Origin: Arthrobacter stackebrandtii
GTDB taxonomy: Bacteria > Actinomycetota > Actinomycetes > Actinomycetales > Micrococcaceae
Reading direction: 5' to 3'
Assembly: GCF_017876675.1 (NCBI RefSeq)
Contig: NZ_JAGIOI010000001.1
Coordinates: forward strand, 3,038,001-3,102,000
DNA: 64,000 bases
Part shown: piece after piece, positions 51,968-60,586 of the stretch
Numbering within the stretch: position 1 is the stretch's first letter
How the letters are laid out: each line of letters starts with the position of its first letter
Made by a program: the position numbers and the translations under genes
Notes under the pieces: generated by a model
Database searches by the model: none
Seen by the model: only the letters and a program-made list of their open reading frames with translations
Told to the model about the DNA's origin: nothing

Positions 51968-54175
51968 GTGACCGAAACCGTAACTTCAGCCGCTGCTCCC
52001 AAGTCAGCAGGGTTGGCTGGATTGAAATTGGCACAGCTGCAGGTTCTTGCCGGACAGCTGGGCATCACCGGTGGTTCCAGGATGCGCAAGGGCGACCTTG
52101 TGGACGCCATCTCGGCGCACCAGCGAGGCTCATCCGTGGCAGACCGCCCGGCTGGCAAGGCTGACGAGAAGGCCAAGGCCGGGAAAGCTCCCGCCAAGGC
52201 TGCCGACAGCAAGGAAGCACCGGCGAAGGCCGCTGCAACCAAGACCACCACCAAGAGCGCACCGGCCGCCAAGGCTGCCGAGACCGCAACTGAGACGGCT
52301 GCCGAAGCGCCGAAGGCAGCCGAGCGCCCTGCCCGCGGCCGCACCCGCCGTGCCGCCAGCAGCGACGGCATCATCACGACCGGCACGCCGGCCGTCACAG
52401 AGGAAGCCCCCGCAAAGGCGCCGGCTGCCACTGTGGAGACCCCCGCCGTCGAGCCTGCAGAAGGTTCAGTCCGCGAGAACGACGGCGAAAACCGCCGCCA
52501 GCCGCGCACCCGCAACCGCCGGGCCCAGGGCGGCGGCCGCAGCCAGGCCGCAGAGTCGGACGAGGCAGCAGTAGAGGCCCCGGCAGCACCTGAGACCGCC
52601 ACCGAATCGCACTCTGCCGAGCAATCCGCACAGGATTCCGGCAACGGCGAGCACGGCGACGGTTCGGACCGCGGCAACCGCAACCAGCGCGGCAACCGCA
52701 ACCAGCGCAACAACGACCGCAACGACCGCGGCAACAACGAGCGCTCCACCAGCGACCGTGGCAACCAGGGCAACAACTCTGGCGCCAACGCCGGCCACGA
52801 CGACGAGGACGGCTCGCGCAACAACCGCAACCGCCGCAACCGCCGTGACCGCAACTCGAACGACTCCAACGACCGCAGCGATCGCAACGACCGCGGCAAC
52901 AACCGCAACGATCGCAACGATCGCAACGACCGTTTCCGGGACCGCAACGAACGCCGCCGCGGCCGCAGCCAGGGACCAGACTTCGACGACACCGAGCTGA
53001 CCGAGGACGACGTCCTCCTGCCCGTGGCCGGCATCCTGGACATCCTGGACAACTACGCTTTTGTGCGCACCTCCGGCTACCTGCCGGGTGCAAACGACGT
53101 ATACGTGTCCCTGTCGCAGGTGAAGAAGTACAACCTGCGCAAGGGCGACGCCGTTGTTGGCGCCATCCGCGCGCCGCGTGAAGGCGAAGACCGCAGCAAC
53201 GCCCAGAGCGCACGCCAGAAGTTCAACGCCCTGGTGCGCGTCACCAGCGTGAACGGCAAGACCCCGGAAGAGCTCAAGGACCGCGTGGACTTTGCCAAGC
53301 TGGTTCCGCTGTACCCGTCCGAGCGCCTGCGCCTGGAGACCGACCCCAAGAAGGTCGGGCCCCGCGTCATCGACCTCGTCGCCCCCATCGGCAAGGGCCA
53401 GCGCGGCCTCATCGTCTCCCCGCCGAAGGCTGGAAAGACGCTGATCCTGCAGTCGATCGCCAACGCCATCACCATCAACAACCCCGAGGTCCACCTCATG
53501 ATGGTCCTGGTTGACGAACGCCCTGAAGAAGTCACCGACATGCAGCGCACCGTCAAGGGTGAGGTCATTGCCTCCACCTTCGACCGCCCGGCAGATGACC
53601 ACACGCAGGTTGCCGAGCTCTCCATCGAGCGCGCCAAGCGCCTCGTGGAAATGGGCATGGACGTTGTTGTGCTCCTGGACTCCATGACCCGCCTGGGCCG
53701 TGCCTACAACAACTCCGCGCCGTCCTCCGGACGCATCCTCTCCGGTGGTGTGGACTCCGCAGCCCTGTACCCGCCGAAGCGCTTCTTCGGTGCCGCACGA
53801 AACATTGAAAACGGCGGCTCGCTGACCATCCTGGCCACGGCACTGGTGGAAACCGGTTCCAAGGCTGACGAGGTCATCTTCGAGGAGTTCAAGGGCACCG
53901 GCAACATGGAGCTCCGCCTGTCGCGCCAGCTGGCCGACAAGCGCATCTTCCCGGCTGTTGACGTCAACGCCTCCGGCACGCGCCGCGAAGAGAACCTGCT
54001 CTCTCCGGAAGAGGTCAAGATCATGTGGCGCCTGCGCCGCGTGCTCTCCGGCCTGGAAATGCAGCAGTCGCTGGAACTGCTGACCTCCAAGATCCGTGAG
54101 ACCCAGTCCAACGTCGAGTTCCTCATGCAGATCCAGAAGACCACCCTGGGCTCCAAGGCCGAACACGACAAGTAG
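51968..54175 (+). CDS. rho: Transcription termination factor Rho with long insertion
   Basis: Hexameric RNA helicase ending untranslated transcripts; 735 aa against about 420 in E. coli. A Rho_N (SAP-like) domain (about 15-60) is followed by an Ala/Lys/Glu-rich linker and then a strikingly Asn/Arg/Asp-rich tract (about 235-337, repeats of NDRNDR/NRNQR). The RNA-binding CSD domain follows, then the RecA-type ATPase with P-loop PPKAGKT (485-491), and DERPEEVTDM later. Actinobacterial Rho proteins typically carry such an insertion, which changes RNA binding. GTG 51968 is chosen because AGGGGGAAGGA precedes it and TETVTS starts the normal protein. Confidence 0.96.
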   Translation: MTETVTSAAAPKSAGLAGLKLAQLQVLAGQLGITGGSRMRKGDLVDAISAHQRGSSVADRPAGKADEKAKAGKAPAKAADSKEAPAKAAATKTTTKSAPAAKAAETATETAAEAPKAAERPARGRTRRAASSDGIITTGTPAVTEEAPAKAPAATVETPAVEPAEGSVRENDGENRRQPRTRNRRAQGGGRSQAAESDEAAVEAPAAPETATESHSAEQSAQDSGNGEHGDGSDRGNRNQRGNRNQRNNDRNDRGNNERSTSDRGNQGNNSGANAGHDDEDGSRNNRNRRNRRDRNSNDSNDRSDRNDRGNNRNDRNDRNDRFRDRNERRRGRSQGPDFDDTELTEDDVLLPVAGILDILDNYAFVRTSGYLPGANDVYVSLSQVKKYNLRKGDAVVGAIRAPREGEDRSNAQSARQKFNALVRVTSVNGKTPEELKDRVDFAKLVPLYPSERLRLETDPKKVGPRVIDLVAPIGKGQRGLIVSPPKAGKTLILQSIANAITINNPEVHLMMVLVDERPEEVTDMQRTVKGEVIASTFDRPADDHTQVAELSIERAKRLVEMGMDVVVLLDSMTRLGRAYNNSAPSSGRILSGGVDSAALYPPKRFFGAARNIENGGSLTILATALVETGSKADEVIFEEFKGTGNMELRLSRQLADKRIFPAVDVNASGTRREENLLSPEEVKIMWRLRRVLSGLEMQQSLELLTSKIRETQSNVEFLMQIQKTTLGSKAEHDK

Positions 54176-54182
54176 CTGTTTA

Positions 54183-54273
54183 CACTAGTCCGCCTCCGTG
54201 ATGATGGGGCCCGCCCGCTTCGCGGGCGCCCGAAGCCGCTCCCGGCCCCCATCATCACTTTGGCGGACTAGTG
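54183..54273. repeat. Nested 91-bp inverted repeat between rho and prfA
   Basis: CACTAGTCCGCC (54183-54194) pairs with GGCGGACTAGTG (54262-54273). After a 3-nt internal mismatch, GTGATGATGGGG (54198-54209) pairs with CCCCATCATCAC (54247-54258). The loop holds another hairpin (GCCCGC/GCGGGC). It starts 7 bp after the rho stop and could terminate rho, but it is far longer than an ordinary terminator and may be an inserted palindromic element. Confidence 0.85.
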
Positions 54274-54345
54274 CGTTAAAGCTGAGTGTGTTTGGCCCTT
54301 GCGGAAGTAATTAGACTTGACTTACGTCGAGAGAGGTTTTTACAA

Positions 54346-55419
<1,074 letters not shown>

Positions 55420-55423
55420 CGAC

Positions 55424-56293
55424 GTGTCCTTGGACTCGCCTGTTTCCCTGGCTGACGCAGTGAAGGGCGCGACGGCGGTTCTTGCGGACGCCGGGGTGCC
55501 CTCGCCGGCGGTGGATGCGCAGCTTTTGGCGGCGCACCTGTTGGGCGTTGGCCGTGGCGAGCTGGCGGCCATGCTGTTCGGCTCGGCCGCGGCGCCGGCG
55601 GGCTACGATGCACTCGTCGCCCGCCGCGCCGCCCGCGAACCGCTGCAGCACATCACCGGAGTGGCGTATTTCCGGCACCTGGAGTTGTCTGTCGGCAAGG
55701 GCGTCTTTGTCCCCCGGCCGGAGACGGAATCCGTGGTCCAGCTGGCACTTGATGTATTAACACGCATGAGCCAGGAACGCGAAGGCGGGTTGTCCGCCGT
55801 CGATCTTGGGACAGGGTCCGGCGCCATTGCCGCCTCCCTGGCCACGGAGGCCGCCGGGGTGCGGGTCCATGCGGTGGAGCTTAGCGACGACGCCTTCCCG
55901 TGGGCGCAGCGCAACCTTGCCGGCACAGGCGCCACCCTGGTCCACGGCGACATGCGTGATGCGCTCCATGAGCTCGACGGAACAGTGGATGTGGTGGTGT
56001 CCAACCCGCCTTACATCCCGGCCGACGCCATTCCGCGGGACCTGGAAGTTCGGCTGCACGATCCGCACATGGCCCTGTACGGCGGGGGAGCGGACGGCAT
56101 GGAGATGCCAACTGCCGCGGCTGCCACGGCGGCCCGGCTGCTGCGTCCCGGAGGATACTTCGTCATGGAGCATGCCGAGGTGCAGGCGGCGCAGATGGCC
56201 GCTCTGCTGGAAGGCAGCGGGGCATGGGAGAATGTTCGCAGCCACGTGGACCTGACGGGTCGGGACCGTGCAACGAGCGGCTGGCGCCGCTAG
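55424..56293 (+). CDS. prmC: Release factor glutamine methyltransferase PrmC (HemK)
   Basis: SAM-dependent enzyme (289 aa) that methylates the GGQ glutamine of release factors. SAM-binding motif LGTGSGAIA is present, and the catalytic NPPY is at 194-197. The N-terminal helical domain (about 1-85) recognises the factor, and VPRPETE is family-typical. The GTG at 55424, 4 bp after prfA, is preferred to upstream in-frame codons, which lie inside prfA. The prfA-prmC pairing supports the call. Confidence 0.95.
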   Translation: MSLDSPVSLADAVKGATAVLADAGVPSPAVDAQLLAAHLLGVGRGELAAMLFGSAAAPAGYDALVARRAAREPLQHITGVAYFRHLELSVGKGVFVPRPETESVVQLALDVLTRMSQEREGGLSAVDLGTGSGAIAASLATEAAGVRVHAVELSDDAFPWAQRNLAGTGATLVHGDMRDALHELDGTVDVVVSNPPYIPADAIPRDLEVRLHDPHMALYGGGADGMEMPTAAAATAARLLRPGGYFVMEHAEVQAAQMAALLEGSGAWENVRSHVDLTGRDRATSGWRR

Positions 56294-56368
56294 GCAGGGC
56301 GCCACAAGCAAGGGTGTTTGGCCAGGTGCATTCAACTGTGGACGCGCCATGATGAAAGAATGTAAAAC

Positions 56369-57325
56369 GTGAGTACCACTTCCTATAACTGCACCAATGA
56401 TGAGCAGCGCGCTGCGGCATTGGAACACGCCCAAAAAGCCATTGCGGCCAAGCAATTGGTTGTCATGCCCACGGACACCGTCTACGGCGTTGCCGCTGAT
56501 GCGTTCTCGCCGCAGGCCGTGGCCACGCTGCTGGCTGCCAAGGGCCGCGGGCGGAACATGCCGCCGCCCGTGCTGATCCCGCGCATCGGCACCATGGAGG
56601 GGCTCGCCGTCGACATTCCCGACGATGCACGCAAGCTCGCCGAGAAGTACTGGCCCGGACCGCTGACCTTGATTTTCCATGCACAGCCCACGCTGGACTG
56701 GGACCTGGGCGACACCGTGGGCACGGTTGCCCTGCGAGTCCCCGACGACCAGCTTGCCCTGGACCTGCTGACTTTGACCGGCCCGCTGGCCGTGTCCAGC
56801 GCGAACCGCACGGGGCAGGCCGCAGCCCAGACCGCCTCCGAGGCGCGCGTGCAGCTCGCGGAATCCGTGGAGGTGTACCTCGAGGGCGGTTTCCGGCCGC
56901 TGGAGGGGACCGACCCCACCCCGTCCACGATCGTCGATGCCACGGGCCTGCGCCTGCGGGTGGTGCGCGAGGGTGCCATCTCCCTCGAGGACATCAAGCG
57001 CATGATCCCCAGCGCCCTGGGCCCGGACGTCGAACCTGAAATTTGGGAGCCCGCCAACCTGGCCAAGGCGGAGCCGGCAGCTGAAGGGCAGGAGGCTGAT
57101 GCGGCCGACGACGGTGCTGCCGCGACTGCCGCCGAGGGTGACGCCCCTGCGGAACCATCCGCAGACACTGGCGACACCGCCGCGGACGATGAAACGGCTG
57201 CAGAAGCCCCCGCCGATGCAGAGGATGCAGACGGTGACGAAGCCGATTCTGGCGCTGCAGCGACAGAAGAAGAGCCCGAGCCCGTGACCCTGTCCAAGGA
57301 GAACCCGGCGAACGCTGCTTCATAG
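56369..57325 (+). CDS. tsaC: L-threonylcarbamoyladenylate synthase (TsaC/Sua5-YrdC family) with acidic tail
   Basis: Enzyme making threonylcarbamoyl-AMP for the t6A37 modification of tRNA. The YrdC core (about residues 10-215) includes PTDTVYGVAADAF, the KGRGRNMPPPVL substrate loop, SSANRTGQAA and PSTIVD. Sua5-type C-terminal domain is absent. Instead residues from about 233 to 318 form an Asp/Glu/Ala-rich, probably disordered tail. GTG 56369 starts it. Its place after rho-prfA-prmC is conserved in actinobacteria. Confidence 0.92.
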   Translation: MSTTSYNCTNDEQRAAALEHAQKAIAAKQLVVMPTDTVYGVAADAFSPQAVATLLAAKGRGRNMPPPVLIPRIGTMEGLAVDIPDDARKLAEKYWPGPLTLIFHAQPTLDWDLGDTVGTVALRVPDDQLALDLLTLTGPLAVSSANRTGQAAAQTASEARVQLAESVEVYLEGGFRPLEGTDPTPSTIVDATGLRLRVVREGAISLEDIKRMIPSALGPDVEPEIWEPANLAKAEPAAEGQEADAADDGAAATAAEGDAPAEPSADTGDTAADDETAAEAPADAEDADGDEADSGAAATEEEPEPVTLSKENPANAAS

Positions 57326-57431
57326 GCGCAACTTCTGCGCAGGGGCACAGCAATCGGGGTCCCGGGACGGATCCATCCTTTGTGAGCCTGAAGGCGTGGA
57401 GCCCTGGATCGCAGCCGCCACCCACTGCACC

Positions 57432-57500
57432 TGCGTACGGTTAATGGCGAATGGTGCGCAACTCCAAGAGTTGCGCACCATTCGCCATTAACCACACGCA
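57432..57500. terminator. Very long perfect hairpin between convergent genes
   Basis: 57439-57464 and 57468-57493 are exact inverted 26-mers with a 3-nt loop. After two mismatches the dyad extends five more pairs on each side. Lying between tsaC (+) and the SDR gene (-), it is probably a bidirectional terminator, but it has no long U-tract, and its length and perfection are unusual. Confidence 0.7.
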
Positions 57501-57555
57501 GACTTGGTGGAAATCGCGGTAGCGCGATGGGCGGCAGGCCCAAATGGTGTGGGAG

Positions 57556-58518
57556 CTAGCGCAGCCCGTTGGCCCGCCGGGCATCCTCCAAGACGGCGCG
57601 CACGGCGGGGGCGGGGACCAGCCCGGCAGATTCGGCCCAGCCCGGGACCTGCTCCTGTCCAAACCACATGAGCTCCACCCTGCGGATGGGACCGTGCAGG
57701 CGTTCACCCATGAGCGCGGAGACCAGGTAGCCGCCCTTCAGCACCCCGCGGCACAGCCAGCCGGGCAGGCGCAGGGGCTTGCGTCCGCCGCCGGCCTCCA
57801 GCACGTCGCTGACGGTCAGCCCCTCCCAGGGCTGCAACACCAGCGAGGGCACGGCGTCGGGGTGGCTGGCAACCTCAACAACAAACCACGCGAGCGCGTT
57901 GATGGAACTGACAGGCGTCGGGGCGGTGCCGGGCGAGGCGACGGATGCGATCGGCGACGCCGCCACCTTGACGAAGGAGGCTGTGGTGGGACGGCCCGGA
58001 CCCTGCACCGAGGTGGCGCGGACGGTCACCAGCGAGGTGCCTGAAGCCTCGGCTGCCAGCAGCTCCAGGGCCTCCTCGCCCAGCGCCTTGGAGCGCGAGT
58101 AGGGGGAGAACGGTGCACGGCTGGGGCTTTCGTCGATGACGCGGCGGTGGCCCTGCACGGAGGCACTGCTCAGGTGCACAAAGCGGGACACCCCGGCGGA
58201 GCGCGCGGCCAGTGCGGCCACGGCCGGAAGCAGCGCATTGGCACCGGCCAGGGCGGGGGATTCGCCGTCGCCCGGGGTTGCCAGGCCTGCCGCGTTCACC
58301 ACAATGTCGACGCCGGCAAAGGCACCTTCCAGCCCGGTCGCAGCCACCGCAGTGCGGGCCCCGGCCACGATGCCGTCAGCCGTTGCCGCGGAAGACTCCA
58401 GGCGCGGGGCCGCCAGCACGGCCACGGACTCGCCGCGGGATTCCAGTTCGGCAACGATGGCGCTGCCCACAAAGCCGGTGGCGCCAAGGACCAGCCAGCG
58501 CAGGGGAGGGGTGCTCAT
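57556..58518 (-). CDS. NAD-dependent epimerase/dehydratase (extended SDR)
   Basis: A 320-aa extended short-chain dehydrogenase with the nucleotide-binding motif LGATGFVGSAIV at residues 12-23 and the catalytic YSRSK (YxxxK) preceded by a serine-rich HLSSASV strand. Substrate is unknown; it is encoded with two glycosyltransferases (2-bp gap to the next), so a nucleotide-sugar role is likely. It ends the minus-strand envelope operon. Confidence 0.87.
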   Translation of the reverse strand: MSTPPLRWLVLGATGFVGSAIVAELESRGESVAVLAAPRLESSAATADGIVAGARTAVAATGLEGAFAGVDIVVNAAGLATPGDGESPALAGANALLPAVAALAARSAGVSRFVHLSSASVQGHRRVIDESPSRAPFSPYSRSKALGEEALELLAAEASGTSLVTVRATSVQGPGRPTTASFVKVAASPIASVASPGTAPTPVSSINALAWFVVEVASHPDAVPSLVLQPWEGLTVSDVLEAGGGRKPLRLPGWLCRGVLKGGYLVSALMGERLHGPIRRVELMWFGQEQVPGWAESAGLVPAPAVRAVLEDARRANGLR

Positions 58519-58520
58519 GT

Positions 58521-59492
58521 TCAGGAGGTTCTTTCCAGTGGTTGCATGGGAACAAAGTCGCCGGCCGCCATGATTTGGCGGGAGTCGCGCCAGCCGGCAA
58601 ACAGCCTGCTGCCGCCGCGGAGCGTCTTTTCAACGCCCACCAGCCGGACCAGTTCCTTGGACATCGTCAAGGCCGTGCCGAGGGCGAATCCCACCCGGTT
58701 GTAGCTGTTGTGGGCCCGCAGGTATTGGGCCACGAGCCCGCGGTTGCGCATGACGTAGTAGCGGCTGAGGTCCGAGGAGTCGTTGAGGTGGCGGATGCCC
58801 AGGTTCAGGCTGCGCTGGGGCCGCACCTTGTGCAGCACAAACTCGTTGACATACACCACGGGCCGCTGCAGGGAGATGAGCCAGCCGTAAATGGTGTCGT
58901 CCCAGGTCAGGAAGAAGCGGGAATCCGGCAGGCCCACGCCCTTGACGGCGTCAGAATGGAGGAGCATGCCCTCGAAGCAGCCAACATTCGTGGCGAACTC
59001 GTCCGTTTCCTCAAAGATGTCGCCCTTGACCGGCAGCGGCAGGCCCAGGAAGGTGTTGAAGCTGTTCTGCCAGAAGAACGGCTCGCCGGCGGCATCGTAG
59101 CGGCGGCCCACCACGGCGTCGTACTTGTCCATCCACGGACCAAAGGCGCCGACAGCCCCGGGAACCACCGTGACGTCGTCGTCCATCAGCCACATCCACT
59201 GCGCACCCTCCGCCAGGGCGCGCTCCACGCCGGCGGAGAAGCCGCCCGCGCCGCCTGAGTTGACCTCGAGGCGGTGGTGGATGACGGGGATGGGCACGGG
59301 CAGCGCGGCAAACTCGCGGCGCACCCCGTCGATGACCTCCACCGTGGTGTCCGTGCTGGCATTGTTAACAACTATGACGCCGTCGGGGGCGGGGTCCAGG
59401 GCTGCAACGGAGCCCAGGAGCTCGGACAGGTAGTCAGCACGGTTGAAGGTGGTGATGACGATGAAAAACTGGCTGCGTCGCTGTGAACTCAA
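58521..59492 (-). CDS. Family 2 glycosyltransferase (galactofuranosyltransferase-like)
   Basis: Inverting GT-A glycosyltransferase (323 aa). The nucleotide-sugar Asp motif reads WLMDDDV, and the acceptor-side WDDTIYGW and HKVRPQRS fit GlfT-like enzymes of the actinobacterial cell wall. The start is taken as the TTG at 59492, which overlaps the previous stop by 4 bp (TTGA). The open frame continues to 59558, but those residues lie inside the neighbouring gene. Donor and acceptor are not known. Confidence 0.87.
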   Translation of the reverse strand: MSSQRRSQFFIVITTFNRADYLSELLGSVAALDPAPDGVIVVNNASTDTTVEVIDGVRREFAALPVPIPVIHHRLEVNSGGAGGFSAGVERALAEGAQWMWLMDDDVTVVPGAVGAFGPWMDKYDAVVGRRYDAAGEPFFWQNSFNTFLGLPLPVKGDIFEETDEFATNVGCFEGMLLHSDAVKGVGLPDSRFFLTWDDTIYGWLISLQRPVVYVNEFVLHKVRPQRSLNLGIRHLNDSSDLSRYYVMRNRGLVAQYLRAHNSYNRVGFALGTALTMSKELVRLVGVEKTLRGGSRLFAGWRDSRQIMAAGDFVPMQPLERTS

Positions 59493-60388
59493 AACTTTTG
59501 GTCCTTCATGGGGCCGAACTTTGCCCCTCTCAGGCCTGCCGAGTATGTGCCTGCCCACTTGGCAAGGCCCTTGACATCGCCCTTTTTCAGGAAGAACAGG
59601 GGATAGCCGACGGCGTCGGCCACCAGGGAGCGCACGCGGCGGTGCTTGCGGGTGAGGAAGCCGCGGTTGCGGTAGTAGTAGAAGCGCTTGAAGGGGGTTT
59701 CCGGGACGAGCACGTGCAGGCGGTCGCCCAGCACCTCCTGCACCTCGCCCCAGCCTGCGGGGTGGGTGAGCGCGACGGAGGTGACGGTGCCAAACTTCAC
59801 CTTGGCCTGGCGCAGGCGCAGCATGAAGTCGGTTTCGTCGCCGCGGATGAAAAGGCGCAGGTCGGGCAGGCCCACCTTGAAGAAGACATCGGTGCGGATC
59901 AGGGCACCGTTGAAGAACTGGCCCACGTTGTCAATGAAGCCCAGCGGCTCCACCACGGCGCGGTCGTGCGTCAGGTGCCCGTCGATGCGGAACGGGAAGG
60001 ACAACTTGGTGGGCTCGCCGGGGGCAACAATGAGGGGCACCACGACATCGAGGCCGCGTGCCTTGGCGGCTTCCAGCAGTGTGGCGAGGCAGGCAGGGTC
60101 TTCCGGGTGGGCGTCGTCGTCCATGATCCAGACCCACTCGGCACCCGAGGCGATGGCGTTCAGGATGGCGAGGGAAAACCCGCCGGCACCGCCCAGGTTG
60201 GCGAGGGAGCGCACGTACGTGACTTCGGCCGGGGCCTGCGCTGCTATGGCGGCCACGGACTCCGTGCCGGAGTCGACCAACGCTATGGCATGCGGCGTAT
60301 GGGTTTGTTGCGAAAGGGCCCCCAACAAGGTGCGCACGTCGTCGGGCCTGTCAAAGGTCACGGCGGCAACGGCAACGGAATCGGTCAA
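59489..60388 (-). CDS. Family 2 glycosyltransferase
   Basis: GT-A glycosyltransferase (299 aa) with N-terminal VAAVTFDRPDDVRTLL, the DxD motif VWIMDDDA, NLGGAGGF, and a late RGDETDFML corresponding to the catalytic acidic motif. It is a paralogue of the next enzyme and overlaps it by 4 bp, so the two probably act in turn on one glycan. It is divergent from the nucleotide-sugar dehydratase gene across about 200 bp. Confidence 0.87.
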   Translation of the reverse strand: MTDSVAVAAVTFDRPDDVRTLLGALSQQTHTPHAIALVDSGTESVAAIAAQAPAEVTYVRSLANLGGAGGFSLAILNAIASGAEWVWIMDDDAHPEDPACLATLLEAAKARGLDVVVPLIVAPGEPTKLSFPFRIDGHLTHDRAVVEPLGFIDNVGQFFNGALIRTDVFFKVGLPDLRLFIRGDETDFMLRLRQAKVKFGTVTSVALTHPAGWGEVQEVLGDRLHVLVPETPFKRFYYYRNRGFLTRKHRRVRSLVADAVGYPLFFLKKGDVKGLAKWAGTYSAGLRGAKFGPMKDQKF

Positions 60389-60586
60389 GGGGGTTCCTCT
60401 CGGGTGGTGCCTTCGGTGTTCAAGGGCATCCGGTACGTCTTATACAGTGAGTAACCGCCTGAAGGGATTACTATTCATGTGTAGCCTCCAGTTTAGTACA
60501 GCCATGCATGGGTGCGTTGTTGCGCCATGTCCCGGACGGCTCATACTCGCAATTACCCCGGACGAATACGGAAAATACGAATTACG

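Noticed and set aside
52466-54166. A 566-codon open frame antisense to rho
   Set aside because: Val/Ala/Gly/Asp-rich shadow of the repetitive Rho coding sequence, with no domain or ribosome-binding site.
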